Origin: FEN-1219 sp036563665
GTDB taxonomy: Bacteria; Pseudomonadota; Gammaproteobacteria; Steroidobacterales; Rariloculaceae
Length of the DNA: 64,000 nucleotides
NCBI GenBank assembly: GCA_036563665.1
Contig: DATCLY010000093.1
Span: 124,001-188,000, forward strand
Reading direction: 5' to 3'
The notes beneath the pieces are model-generated. The model was not told the origin of the DNA, ran no database searches, and worked only from the letters and a program-made list of their open reading frames with translations. Every line of letters starts with the position of its first letter. The stretch's first letter is position 1. Shown piece by piece: positions 44,255 to 52,943 of the stretch. Position numbers and translations under genes: made by a program.

Positions 44255-46300
44255 TCAGCTCACCTTCATGCCGGGCTCGGCGCCTTCGTCCGGCGCGAGC
44301 AGGAACGGGGGACCGTCGGCGTGGCTCGCGGCGAGGATCATGCCCTCCGATACGCCGAAGCGCATCTTGCGGGGCTCGAGGTTCGCCACGAGCACCACGA
44401 GCCGGCCGACGAGGCGGTCGGGCTCGTAGGCCTTGCGGATGCCGGCGAACACGGTGCGCTTCTCCGTGCCGACGTCGAGCTCGAGCTTGAGCAGCTTGTC
44501 CGCGCCCTCGACATAGGACGCCTGCAGCACGCGCGCCACCCGCAGGTCCACCTTCTGGACCTGCGCGAGATCGATGGTCGCGGGCGCTTCGGGCTTCGCC
44601 GGCGCCGCGGGTTTCGCCGAGGCCGCGGGTTTCGCCTGGGCGCGCGCGTTCGCCTCGTGCGCTTCGCCCGACTCCGTGATGATCGCGTCCACGGCGCGCT
44701 GCTCCACGCGCTCGAGCAGGTTCTCGTAGCGGTTGATCGCGCGGCCGAGCAGCGGCTGCTCGACGTCTTCCCACGCGAGCGGACCGGCACCCAGGAAGCG
44801 CTCCGCGCGCTCCGTCACCGCGGGCAGCACGGGCTTCAAGTACACCATGAGCGTGCGGAACAGGTTCAGCCCGAGCGTGCAGACGGCGACCACCTCGGCG
44901 TGGCGCCCGGGCTCCTTGGCCGCGATCCACGGCTTGTGGTCGTCGATGTAGCGGTTCGCACGGTCCGCGAGCGCCATCACGCGGCGGATGGCGCGCGCGT
45001 AGTTGCGCTGCTCGTAGGCTTCCGCGATCTCCTCGGCGGCGGCCGCCGCCTCGCGGAACAACGCCTCGTCGTGCAGCGAGTCCGCGAGCCGCCCACCGGC
45101 CAGCCGGTGCACGAAACCCGCGCAGCGGCTCGCGATGTTCACCACCTTGCCCACGAGGTCGGAGTTCACCTTCGCCACGAAGTCGGGGAAGCTCAGGTCG
45201 ATGTCCTCGGTGCCCGGACCGAGCTTCGACGCGAAGTAGTAGCGCAGGTAATCCGGATCCACGTGCTTCGCGAACGTGCCCGCCGTGATGAAGGTGCCGC
45301 GGCGCTTCGACATCTTCTGTCCGTCCACCGTGAGGAAGCCGTGCACGAAGATGCCGGACGGCGTGCGGTAGCGGGCGCCCATCAGCATGGCCGGCCAGAA
45401 CAGCGAGTGGAAGTACACGATGTCCTTGCCGATGAAGTGGTAGAGCTCGGCCTTGGCGTCCGGGCCCCAGTAGTCGTCGAAATCGAGGCCCTTGCGCCGG
45501 CACAGGCTCAACGTGCTCGACATGTAGCCGATGAGGGCGTCGAACCAGACGTAGAAGTATTTGCCCGGCTCCCCCGGGATCTCGAAGCCGAAGTACGGCG
45601 CGTCGCGGGAGATGTCCCATTCCTGCAGGCCCGCCTCGAACCAGTCCTGAAGCTTCCTCGCCTGGGATTCGTCGACGTGGGCCGGCACCCAGTCCTCGAG
45701 CTGCTTCTGGAACGCGCCCATGCGCAGGAACAGGTGCTCGGACTCGCGCACCGTGGGGCGCGTGCCCGAGACCACGGACACCGGGTCCTTGAGATCGAGC
45801 GGCGAGTAGGTGGAGCTGCAGTTCTCGCAGGAGTCGCCGTACTGGTCCGGCGTGCCGCAGACCGGGCACGTGCCGCGGACGTACCGGTCCGGCAGGAACA
45901 TCGCCTTCTGCTCGTCGTACGCCTGCTTGATCTTCGCCCGCGAGATGTAGCCCGCGTCGCGCAGGCGCGTGTAGAGCTCCGTGGTGAGCTCGCGGTTCTC
46001 GGGCGCGTGCGTGTTGATGTAGCTGTCCACGCTGATGCGGAAGGTGGCGAAGTCGCGCTCGTGCTCCTTCGCCACGCGCTCGAGCAGCGCCTCGGGCGTG
46101 ACGCCCTCCTGCTCGGCCCGCAGCATCGTGGGCGTGCCGTGCGCGTCGCTCGCGCAGCAATAGAGGCAGTCGTGGCCCCGCAGCCGCTGGAAGCGTACCC
46201 AGACGTCCGTCTGCACGTACTCCACGAGGTGGCCGATGTGCAGCGAGTTGTTGGCGTAGGGCAGGGCGCTGGTGACGAGGATTTTTCTGTTCGGGCTCAA
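44255..46300 (-). CDS. metG: Methionine-tRNA ligase
   Basis: A 681-residue class I synthetase. PYANNSLHIGHL has the HIGH motif at 21-24, the zinc knuckles CPVCGTPDQYGDSCENC follow at about 145, and KMSKRRG begins at residue 329. After an Ala/Lys/Pro-rich linker (about 545-575) the C-terminal EMAP/Trbp111-type tRNA-binding and dimerisation domain has VDLRVARVLQASYVEGADKL. It charges elongator and initiator tRNA-Met. It is the promoter-proximal gene before rsxA and divergent from two small basic proteins. Confidence 0.97.
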   Translation of the reverse strand: MSPNRKILVTSALPYANNSLHIGHLVEYVQTDVWVRFQRLRGHDCLYCCASDAHGTPTMLRAEQEGVTPEALLERVAKEHERDFATFRISVDSYINTHAPENRELTTELYTRLRDAGYISRAKIKQAYDEQKAMFLPDRYVRGTCPVCGTPDQYGDSCENCSSTYSPLDLKDPVSVVSGTRPTVRESEHLFLRMGAFQKQLEDWVPAHVDESQARKLQDWFEAGLQEWDISRDAPYFGFEIPGEPGKYFYVWFDALIGYMSSTLSLCRRKGLDFDDYWGPDAKAELYHFIGKDIVYFHSLFWPAMLMGARYRTPSGIFVHGFLTVDGQKMSKRRGTFITAGTFAKHVDPDYLRYYFASKLGPGTEDIDLSFPDFVAKVNSDLVGKVVNIASRCAGFVHRLAGGRLADSLHDEALFREAAAAAEEIAEAYEQRNYARAIRRVMALADRANRYIDDHKPWIAAKEPGRHAEVVAVCTLGLNLFRTLMVYLKPVLPAVTERAERFLGAGPLAWEDVEQPLLGRAINRYENLLERVEQRAVDAIITESGEAHEANARAQAKPAASAKPAAPAKPEAPATIDLAQVQKVDLRVARVLQASYVEGADKLLKLELDVGTEKRTVFAGIRKAYEPDRLVGRLVVLVANLEPRKMRFGVSEGMILAASHADGPPFLLAPDEGAEPGMKVS

Positions 46301-46441
46301 GGCGGAAACTCCGCGCCGGTTCCATCCGATCGAGCCGCGGGCTTGAGGGGAAGGAGAGCCCGGCTCGACGCGGCATTATGCCATCAATCGGTCCGCCTCC
46401 GGACCCGCGCCGGGCGTTCGTGGCACGACGATTGCACGACC

Positions 46442-46600
46442 GTGCGCGTGATCCGGAAGCTCAAATCGGGCGGCTATCGCTTGTACTCTCGCAAGGTGAA
46501 TCCGCGCACGGGCAAGCGGCGCAACTTGGGCACCTTCGCCACGCGCGAGGAGGCCGAACGTCACGAGCGCGCGGTGCAGTATTTCAAGCGGCGTCGTTGA
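46442..46600 (+). CDS. Small basic conserved protein, 52 aa
   Basis: A short, strongly basic protein beginning at GTG with MRVIRKLKSGGYRLYSRKVN, then PRTGKRRNLGTFATREEA and the end ERAVQYFKRRR. I know this pattern as a small conserved hypothetical family in several proteobacteria, with no assigned function. The Lys/Arg-rich strand-turn-strand plus helix layout could bind nucleic acid, which is inference. It lies 7 bp before a DUF3175 gene, so they are probably cotranscribed. A second GTG at 46448 is possible. Confidence 0.7.
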   Translation: MRVIRKLKSGGYRLYSRKVNPRTGKRRNLGTFATREEAERHERAVQYFKRRR

Positions 46601-46607
46601 CGGCGGG

Positions 46608-47045
46608 ATGGCGAAGCGCAAGGCCAAGGCGGGAGGCGGCGCGCCCCGGGCCAAGCGGGGCGGCCGCGGTCGCGGCCAGGTCGGCCGGCGGGGCGCCGCG
46701 GCGCGCGCCGGATCGCGCTGGTCCGCGGAGGTCACGCGCCGCAGCGACGCGCTCGACCTCGAGCCGGGCGTGTTCACGTGGGACGATCCCAAGCGGATCG
46801 CCGCTTCCCTCAAGCGCTCGGCGGAAGCGAGCGAGCGGCGCAAGGCGCCGCCCTTCCAGTCCGCGATGTCGATGCTCAACCTCTACGTGAACCGCGCCGG
46901 CCGAAACCTGCCGGAGGAGCGACGGCAGGTGCTCGAGCGCGCGAAGGACGAGCTGCGCAAGCTCTTCGGCCGCGAGCCCGCCGGGCGCAGCGGCGGAACC
47001 GCCGCGCGCCGCCGGGGCGCGGGGCGGGCATCCACGGGTCGCTGA
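46608..47045 (+). CDS. DUF3175 domain protein
   Basis: A 145-residue basic protein. Residues 1-38 are a Lys/Arg/Gly-rich tail. The DUF3175 domain follows: SRWSAEVTRRSDALDLEPGVF, TWDDPKRIAASLKRSAEAS, APFQSAMSMLNLYVNRAGRN in closely similar form, and RRQVLERAKDELRKLFG. The C-terminus is again basic and Gly-rich. The family is of unknown function. The basic tails suggest nucleic acid association. It is second in a two-gene row with the 52-residue protein. Confidence 0.85.
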   Translation: MAKRKAKAGGGAPRAKRGGRGRGQVGRRGAAARAGSRWSAEVTRRSDALDLEPGVFTWDDPKRIAASLKRSAEASERRKAPPFQSAMSMLNLYVNRAGRNLPEERRQVLERAKDELRKLFGREPAGRSGGTAARRRGAGRASTGR

Positions 47046-47126
47046 CGAGGGCCGCACGGCATTCCGTGCACGGAAGCCGTCGACGGCCGAGGCGCACGCA
47101 ACCCCGGGCAGGAACGACGCTGCGCG

Positions 47127-47897
47127 TCAGCGGCGAAGCTCGGAGAGGAGCGAGCGCGCCGCGCCTCCCAGCAACAGCGTGTCCACGCCCGCGACTACGA
47201 GCGTGTAGCCGCGGTCGACATACGGGCGTACGGCGTCCGCGCTCACGCCGAAATAGCCGAGCGCGACGCCCGCGGCGAGACAGGTTTGGGTGACGTGCTC
47301 GATGGCCTCGACCACGGCGGGGTGGTCGACGTCGCCCATTCGCCCGAGGCTCGCCGAGAGGTCGTAGGGCCCCACGAGCACGGCGTCGACGCCTGCGACG
47401 CGCACGATGGCCTCGATGTTCTCCACGGCGAGCGCGTGCTCGGCCTGCACGACGACGCAGGTTCGCTCGTTCGCGGCCCGGAGATACTCGTCGAAGCCGA
47501 ATCCATAGCCGTGCGCGCGAGCGAGCCCCACGCCGCGCGCGCCGTCCGGCGCGTAGCGCGCGAAGCGGACGACGGCCGCCGCCTGCTCGGCCGTGTTCAC
47601 CTGCGGCACGATGACGCCGGCCGCACCCAGATCGAGCGCCCGCTTGATCGGCAGCTCGGCCGCCTCCGGCACGCGCACGAGGCACGGGACGCGGTCGCCG
47701 ACCGCTTGCAGGATGGCGAGGAGCTCGCGCGTGCCGAGCGGCCCGTGCTCGGCGTCCAGGAACAGCCAGTCGAAGCCCAGGCGGGCTAGGACCTCGGCGA
47801 CGGCGGGCGTGGGCAGCGTGACCATGGTGCCGAAGAGCCGCTCACGGCGGAGCAGCCGCGCTCGAAAGGAGGTGGCGTCGTTCGTCTGGTCGCTCAT
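47127..47897 (-). CDS. HpcH/HpaI-family aldolase
   Basis: A 256-residue class II (metal) aldolase with a TIM barrel. FGTMVTLPTPAVAEVLARLGF and DWLFLDAEHGPLG hold the early active-site Asp/Glu/His. CLVRVPEAAELPIKRALDLGAAGVIVPQV contains the conserved Arg and Pro-Gln region, and VVVQAEHALAVENIEAI the metal-binding Glu. VDAVLVGPYDLSASLG has the second metal-binding Asp. Substrates in the family are 4-hydroxy-2-oxo acids; here unknown. It is monocistronic with 148 bp to the next gene. Confidence 0.9.
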   Translation of the reverse strand: MSDQTNDATSFRARLLRRERLFGTMVTLPTPAVAEVLARLGFDWLFLDAEHGPLGTRELLAILQAVGDRVPCLVRVPEAAELPIKRALDLGAAGVIVPQVNTAEQAAAVVRFARYAPDGARGVGLARAHGYGFGFDEYLRAANERTCVVVQAEHALAVENIEAIVRVAGVDAVLVGPYDLSASLGRMGDVDHPAVVEAIEHVTQTCLAAGVALGYFGVSADAVRPYVDRGYTLVVAGVDTLLLGGAARSLLSELRR

Positions 47898-48045
47898 CGC
47901 TGCGCTCGCGGATGGTCGGGCTCGGGCACAGTGTAGCCGCCGCTGGCCCGGGGTGAGGCGCGACCGGCGCCCCCGCGTCGGCCGCCCACGCGGCGGACGC
48001 CGTGGGCGCTCGGGCGCCTATCGCACGGAGTGCGCGCGAGCCGGG

Positions 48046-49107
48046 CTAGGTGGCGTCCTTGTACTGCTCGAACTTCGACTTGTCGAAGGCCTGCAGGTAG
48101 GCCTCGCGTCCCGAGATCACGCCCGCGTCGAGCAGGCGCTTCAACGAGCCGTCCATGGTGCACATGCCGGCGTGCGCGCTCGACTGCATGACGTTCTCGA
48201 GCTGCTCGAGCTTGCCCTGGCGGATCAGGTTCGCGGCCGCGGGCGTGTTCATGAGGATCTCGAGCGCCGCCACCCGGCCCGAGCCGTCCTTCTTCTTCAC
48301 GAGCTGCTGGGAGATCACGCCGCGCAGCGAGGTGGACAGCATGTTGCGCACGTGGTCCTGCTTGTCGGCGGGGAAGATGTTCACCACGCGGTCGATCGTG
48401 GCGGCGGCGCCGTTCGTGTGCAGCGTGCCCATCACCAGCACGCCCATCTCCGCGGCCGTCATGGCGATGCTCATGGTCTCGAGGTCGCGCAGCTCGCCCA
48501 CGAGGATGACGTCGGGGTCCTCGCGCAACGCCGAGTGCAGGGCGTCCGCGAAGGAGGCGCAGTGCACGCCCACCTCGCGCTGGCTGATGAGGCACATCTT
48601 GCGCTCGTGCACGAACTCGATGGGGTCCTCGATCGTGAGGATGTGCCCTTTGAGCCGGCTGTTGATGGCGTCGATCATCGCCGCGAGCGTGGTGGACTTG
48701 CCGGAGCCCGTCTTGCCCGTCACGAGGATCAGGCCGCGCGTCGCGGTGCTGAGCTCGTGCAGCGCCTTCGGCATCTTGAGCTCCTCGAGCGTCAGCGCCT
48801 TCGAAGGAATGCTGCGGAACACGGCGCCGATGCCGTTCAGATGCCGCAGCACGTTTACGCGGAAGCGGGCGACGTCGGGAATGGTGTAGGCGAAGTCCGC
48901 CGAGTCGTGCCTCTCGAACTGCCGGCGCGACTGCTCGGTCATGATCTCGAACAGCGCGCTCGCGAGCTCCTCCGGGTCGAGCCGGTTGTTGTCGAGCGTG
49001 ATCAGGTCGCCGTGCAGCCGCATGCGGGGCGGGTCGCCGGCGATGACGTGCAGGTCCGACCCCTTGCGGAGGTACATGCTGCGCAGGAAGTCGTCGATCA
49101 TCGACAC
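48046..49107 (-). CDS. PilT-family type IV pilus retraction ATPase (second of pair)
   Basis: A 353-residue hexameric ATPase. The N-terminal PAS-like domain contains KGSDLHVIAGDPPRMRLHGDL. Walker A is VTGKTGSGKSTTLAAM, the Asp box is LTIEDPIEFVHE, Walker B is DVILVGELRDLETM, and the His box is GTLHTNGAAATIDRVV. The C-terminal region TPAAANLIRQGKLEQL corresponds to the AIRNLIR retraction motif of PilT. It powers pilus depolymerisation at the inner membrane. It is the last gene of kinase-PilT-PilT, 13 bp after its paralogue. PilT and PilU assignments are not safe without a tree. Confidence 0.93.
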   Translation of the reverse strand: MSMIDDFLRSMYLRKGSDLHVIAGDPPRMRLHGDLITLDNNRLDPEELASALFEIMTEQSRRQFERHDSADFAYTIPDVARFRVNVLRHLNGIGAVFRSIPSKALTLEELKMPKALHELSTATRGLILVTGKTGSGKSTTLAAMIDAINSRLKGHILTIEDPIEFVHERKMCLISQREVGVHCASFADALHSALREDPDVILVGELRDLETMSIAMTAAEMGVLVMGTLHTNGAAATIDRVVNIFPADKQDHVRNMLSTSLRGVISQQLVKKKDGSGRVAALEILMNTPAAANLIRQGKLEQLENVMQSSAHAGMCTMDGSLKRLLDAGVISGREAYLQAFDKSKFEQYKDAT

Positions 49108-49120
49108 GGCGGCGGCGCCC

Positions 49121-50209
49121 TCAAGCGAGCTCCGCGCTCGGCAGCACCGTGGTGTCCGTGACGAAGCGCTCGAACTTCTTGCGATCGGTCGCGTAGCGAT
49201 AGGCGTCGTCCGGGTCCACCAGCCGCGCCGCGATCGCGTCGAGCAGCGCCTGGTCCATCGTTTGCATTCCCTGGTCCTTGCCGGTCTGCAGCTGCGCGTG
49301 GATCTGGTGCGTCTGCTCGGTCATGATGAGCTTCGCGATCGCGCGGTTCATCACCATGATCTCCACGATGGCGCGGCGGCCGCGGCCGTCCGGCGTCTTC
49401 ACGAGGTTCTGCGTGACCACGGCGTGCAGGCTGTGCGCGAGGAAGCTCTTGGTCTGCTCGCGCTGCTCCGCGGGCAGCGCGTCGATGATGCGGTCCACCG
49501 ACTTCACGGCGCTCGTGGTGTGCAACGTGCCGAGCACGAGGTGGCCGGTTTCCGCGGCCGTCATGGCCATGCTGATGGTCTCGGCGTCGCGCAGCTCGCC
49601 CACGAGGATCACGTCCGGATCCTCGCGCAGCGCCGCCCGGACGCCCTCCGCGAAGCTCGGGATGTGCGTGCCGAGCTCGCGCTGGATGACCTGGCAGCGC
49701 TTGCTCGGGTGCACGAACTCGATCGGATCCTCGAGGCTGATGATGTTGAGGCTCCGCGTGGTGTTCAGGTGATCGATCATCGCGGCGAGCGTGGTGGACT
49801 TGCCCGTGCCCGTGGACCCGGTGACCAGCACCATGCCCTGATGCAGGTCGCAGAAGCTCTGGATCACCGGCGGCAGGCCGAGCGACTCGAGGCTCGGAAT
49901 GTGCATCGGGATGTTGCGGAACGTGGCCCCGATGCCGGTGGCCTTGCGGAACACGTTCACGCGGAAGCGCCCGCCGTCGGAGCTCACGTAGGAGAAGTCG
50001 AGGTCCTTGCCGGAGCGGAACCGCTCGCGCTGTGACTCCGTGAGAATCTCGTCGATGTAGCCCTCGAGCTCCGTGTCGCGCAGATCCCGGAACTTGATGG
50101 GCATGAGGTCGCCGTGCAGCCGCAGCATCGGCGGGATGCCGACGGCGAGGTGGATGTCGGAGCAGCCCTGGGCGAGCCCGAGCTTGAGGAACGCGTCTAT
50201 GCGGGCCAT
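49121..50209 (-). CDS. PilT-family type IV pilus retraction ATPase (first of pair)
   Basis: A 362-residue paralogue of the downstream ATPase. QGCSDIHLAVGIPPMLRLHGDL is in the N-terminal domain. Walker A is VTGSTGTGKSTTLAAM, the Asp box LEDPIEFVHP, Walker B DVILVGELRDAETI and the His box GTLHTTSAVKSVDRII. RAIAKLIMTEQTHQI replaces the usual AIRNLIR stretch. All nucleotide-binding residues are intact. It lies 7 bp after the HEAT-kinase gene. Two PilT-like ATPases in tandem is the common PilT/PilU arrangement, where one may be auxiliary. Confidence 0.93.
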   Translation of the reverse strand: MARIDAFLKLGLAQGCSDIHLAVGIPPMLRLHGDLMPIKFRDLRDTELEGYIDEILTESQRERFRSGKDLDFSYVSSDGGRFRVNVFRKATGIGATFRNIPMHIPSLESLGLPPVIQSFCDLHQGMVLVTGSTGTGKSTTLAAMIDHLNTTRSLNIISLEDPIEFVHPSKRCQVIQRELGTHIPSFAEGVRAALREDPDVILVGELRDAETISMAMTAAETGHLVLGTLHTTSAVKSVDRIIDALPAEQREQTKSFLAHSLHAVVTQNLVKTPDGRGRRAIVEIMVMNRAIAKLIMTEQTHQIHAQLQTGKDQGMQTMDQALLDAIAARLVDPDDAYRYATDRKKFERFVTDTTVLPSAELA

Positions 50210-50216
50210 GGCGGCG

Positions 50217-52679
50217 TCAGGACAGCGACTTGGAGGCGTTGAGCAGCGCCTCGCGCAGCTCGTCCATCGAAGCGTAGCGCTTGTTCTTGTCCACCATCAT
50301 GGTCTTGTGCACGACGTTCGCGAGCTCGAGCGGCACCTTCGGGTTGAGCTCGTGCAGCGGCTGCGCCTTGCCCTGCACGTGCTGGTACATCACGGACATA
50401 TGGTCGCCGCGGCTGTAGGGCGGCGTGCCGGCCAGCATCTCGTACATGATCACCCCGAGGCTGTAGATGTCGGCACGCTCGTCCACCTTCTTGCCGAGGA
50501 TCTGCTCCGGTGCCATGTACTTCGGCGAGCCGATCACGTAGCCCGTTTTGGTGAGCTGCGTGTCGCCGCTCTTCGCGGCAGCCGCCACGCCGAAGTCCAC
50601 GATCTTCAGGAGCCCCGCGTCGTTGATGAGGATGTTCGCCGGCTTCAGGTCGCGGTGAATGATGCCCTGCTGGTGGGCGTTCTGCATGCCGAGGCAGATG
50701 TCCACCGCGTAGCCCACGGCCTTGGCGGGCCGCATCGGCTTCTCGTTGGCGATCTCCTGGGCCAGCGTGTGCGACGGGAAATACTCCATGGAGATGGCGT
50801 AGCCGCCGCCCACGTAGAGGAAGTCGTAGATGCGAATGACGTTCTTGTGCGTGATGCGTCGGGAGTAGCGCAGCTCGTGCACGAACCGCTTCATCATCTC
50901 CTCGTCCGACGCCACGTTCGGGTTCAAGAACTTGAGGATGAGGCGCTCCTCGACCACCTTGTCCTCGACCAGCACCACGGTGCCGAACGCGCCCTTGCCG
51001 ATCTTCTGGATGAACTCGTATCGGCCGTCGATGAGGTCGCCGGGCTTGAGCGCGTTGATATCGAGCGCCTCGCGAGCTTTCGGCACGGGCGCGAAGTCCG
51101 CGCCATCGATGAGCAGCGTGCGCGCCGTGCCGGTGGCGGCCGAGGGCGCGGGCGACTGCACGGTCGGCGGCGGGGACGACAGGGTCGGCGCGGGCGTGGA
51201 CGTCGGCGTGGGCGACGCCGCGTAGGTGGTGCTCGTGAACCGGCCGCTCTGCGAGACGCGGCCGTCGAGCTTCTGCAGCGCCCGTGACGCGGCGCGGGCC
51301 ACCGTCTCGTCGGCCGTGGCCGCGATCTGCTGGATGTAGGGGCGCACGCTCTCGGCGTGCTGCTCGCCGGCGAGCTGCGCGATGGCAGTCACGGCCGCGA
51401 CCTTGATCTCTTTCTCGGGGCGCTGCAGGTAGGGCAGAACGCGCTCGAGGTGGCGATGGTCGCCGAGCTTGCTGAGCGCGTGGAGCGCCACGGGCACCGA
51501 GCGATCGTTGCGCTCGAGCATCTCGAGGATGGCGGGCAGCGCCTTGGGGTCGCCGATCTCGGCGAGCGCGTCCGCGGCCCGCTCGCTGACCCACCAGTCC
51601 TTGTCGCGGGTGGCCTCGATGAGCTTGTCCACGGCGCGCTTGTCGCGGCAGACGTTCAGGATCTCGATAGCGGCGCGGCGGATGTTCTCGTCCTGATCCT
51701 TGATGAGCTCGAGCACGGCGTCGACCACGCGCGGCCCGCCGATGCGAGCGAGCGCATCCGCGGCCCGCGAGCGCACCCACCAGTCCTCGTCCGCCACCGC
51801 CTCGAGCAGATACTTCACGTGCGCGGTGGTGCCGATGGCGTTCAGCACCTCCACGGCCGCGCGGCGCGAGAACTCGTTCTCGTCCTTGAGCGCCGGGACG
51901 AGGTGCTTCACCGTCTCCGGGTCGTTCAAGGCGATGATCACGTCCACCGCCTTGTTCATCACCTCGAGGTCCGGGTCGAGGAGCAGGCGGGCCACGACCG
52001 CGACGTCGGCTTTCCGCTTCGAGCGCGCGATGCCGCTGAGCGCCGCCTGGCGCACGAGCTTGTTGCCGTCCTTGAGCTGCTCCTGCAGCGTGCTGCTCAC
52101 CTCCGGCAGGTCGAACGCCGAGAGCACGTTGATCAAGTGCATCTTGACGATCGGGTCCTTGCCGTCGAGGCGCGTGAGCAGATCGGGCACGAGATCGGGC
52201 GTGATGATGTCCTCGATGAGCTTGAACACGGCCGCCTTCTCGCTCGGCTGCAGGTGGTAGATCTGCGCGAGCAGCTGGCGCACGTTCAGGCGATCCTTGT
52301 GGGCCGTGAGCACCTCGATGATGGCGGGCTTCGAGTACTCGTCTTCGGCGAGAAGATCCACGAGCCGGTTGACGTTGTAGCGCTTGCTGGTGGACAGCGC
52401 CCAGGCCGTGCCTTTCACCGTGCGCGAGTCGGAATCGGCGAGCCCGCGGGCGATGATGGGCAGCGTCTTGTCGGTGGCGAGGCTCGCGAGCAGCTCGACG
52501 TATTCGATGGTCTGCCGCTTGTCGGCGGAGGCGAGCGCCTCGAGGATCTTGGGAATGGCGCCGTCACCGAGCTTGCGGAGCTTCTCGAGGGCTTTCCTGG
52601 CGGCGGGCGACGTAGGGTCGGCTTCGGCGCGGATCTGAGAGATCAGCCGATCGGCTTGCAGTGACGTCAGGAAATTCAT
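50217..52679 (-). CDS. HEAT-repeat protein with C-terminal Ser/Thr protein kinase domain
   Basis: An 820-residue cytosolic fusion. Residues about 30-470 are HEAT/PBS-type helical repeats. Two neighbouring copies share DxDWWVxxRAADALAxIG, and others read VRQAALSGIARS and NRAAVEVLNAIG-like forms. A Ser/Thr/Pro-rich linker lies at about 480-525. A complete Hanks-type kinase follows: Gly561-Lys-Gly-Ala-Phe-Gly566 loop, Lys583, His675-Arg-Asp677, Asp695-Phe-Gly697, and SPKYMAPEQIL. It is active in principle. It is first in an operon with two PilT ATPases, so pilus retraction proteins are the leading candidate partners or substrates. The first Met, MNFLTSLQ, starts the first helix. Confidence 0.93.
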   Translation of the reverse strand: MNFLTSLQADRLISQIRAEADPTSPAARKALEKLRKLGDGAIPKILEALASADKRQTIEYVELLASLATDKTLPIIARGLADSDSRTVKGTAWALSTSKRYNVNRLVDLLAEDEYSKPAIIEVLTAHKDRLNVRQLLAQIYHLQPSEKAAVFKLIEDIITPDLVPDLLTRLDGKDPIVKMHLINVLSAFDLPEVSSTLQEQLKDGNKLVRQAALSGIARSKRKADVAVVARLLLDPDLEVMNKAVDVIIALNDPETVKHLVPALKDENEFSRRAAVEVLNAIGTTAHVKYLLEAVADEDWWVRSRAADALARIGGPRVVDAVLELIKDQDENIRRAAIEILNVCRDKRAVDKLIEATRDKDWWVSERAADALAEIGDPKALPAILEMLERNDRSVPVALHALSKLGDHRHLERVLPYLQRPEKEIKVAAVTAIAQLAGEQHAESVRPYIQQIAATADETVARAASRALQKLDGRVSQSGRFTSTTYAASPTPTSTPAPTLSSPPPTVQSPAPSAATGTARTLLIDGADFAPVPKAREALDINALKPGDLIDGRYEFIQKIGKGAFGTVVLVEDKVVEERLILKFLNPNVASDEEMMKRFVHELRYSRRITHKNVIRIYDFLYVGGGYAISMEYFPSHTLAQEIANEKPMRPAKAVGYAVDICLGMQNAHQQGIIHRDLKPANILINDAGLLKIVDFGVAAAAKSGDTQLTKTGYVIGSPKYMAPEQILGKKVDERADIYSLGVIMYEMLAGTPPYSRGDHMSVMYQHVQGKAQPLHELNPKVPLELANVVHKTMMVDKNKRYASMDELREALLNASKSLS

Positions 52680-52807
52680 CGCTCCGATTACGGCCCTGGC
52701 GGTCAGCCCTTGTGCCCAATACGCAACCGAATGGAGCCCCCACGAAAGGCTCTGGCCGGGACCCCCGTGCGCTGGGATCGAACATAATGGCCGGCCGGTC
52801 GCGGGCA

Positions 52808-52838
52808 ATTATGCCATACGCTTTTTGCGACAATGCAA
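52808..52838 (-). promoter_or_regulatory. Candidate promoter of the kinase-PilT operon
   Basis: Read on the minus strand, TTGCAT (52838-52833) and CATAAT (52813-52808) are 19 bp apart, and TGG directly precedes the -10, giving an extended -10 (TGGCATAAT). It is about 130 bp upstream of the kinase start. The surrounding 40 bp are AT-rich for this genome. Confidence 0.45.
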
Positions 52839-52906
52839 CGCAGATCACAGGTTTGCGGCTCTTTGCCGCGGCGTGCGCGCGGCGCGGGCGCCACGTCACG
52901 TTAGGT

Positions 52907-52912
52907 TACAAT
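52907..52912 (+). promoter_or_regulatory. Candidate -10 element of mrp
   Basis: TACAAT in an AT-richer stretch just before mrp. It has no good -35. If used, transcription would begin near 52919, which excludes the GTG at 52914 and favours the ATG at 52944. Confidence 0.35.
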
Positions 52913-52943
52913 CGTGGCCTTGCTGGGCCGACCCGAGCGCCGC

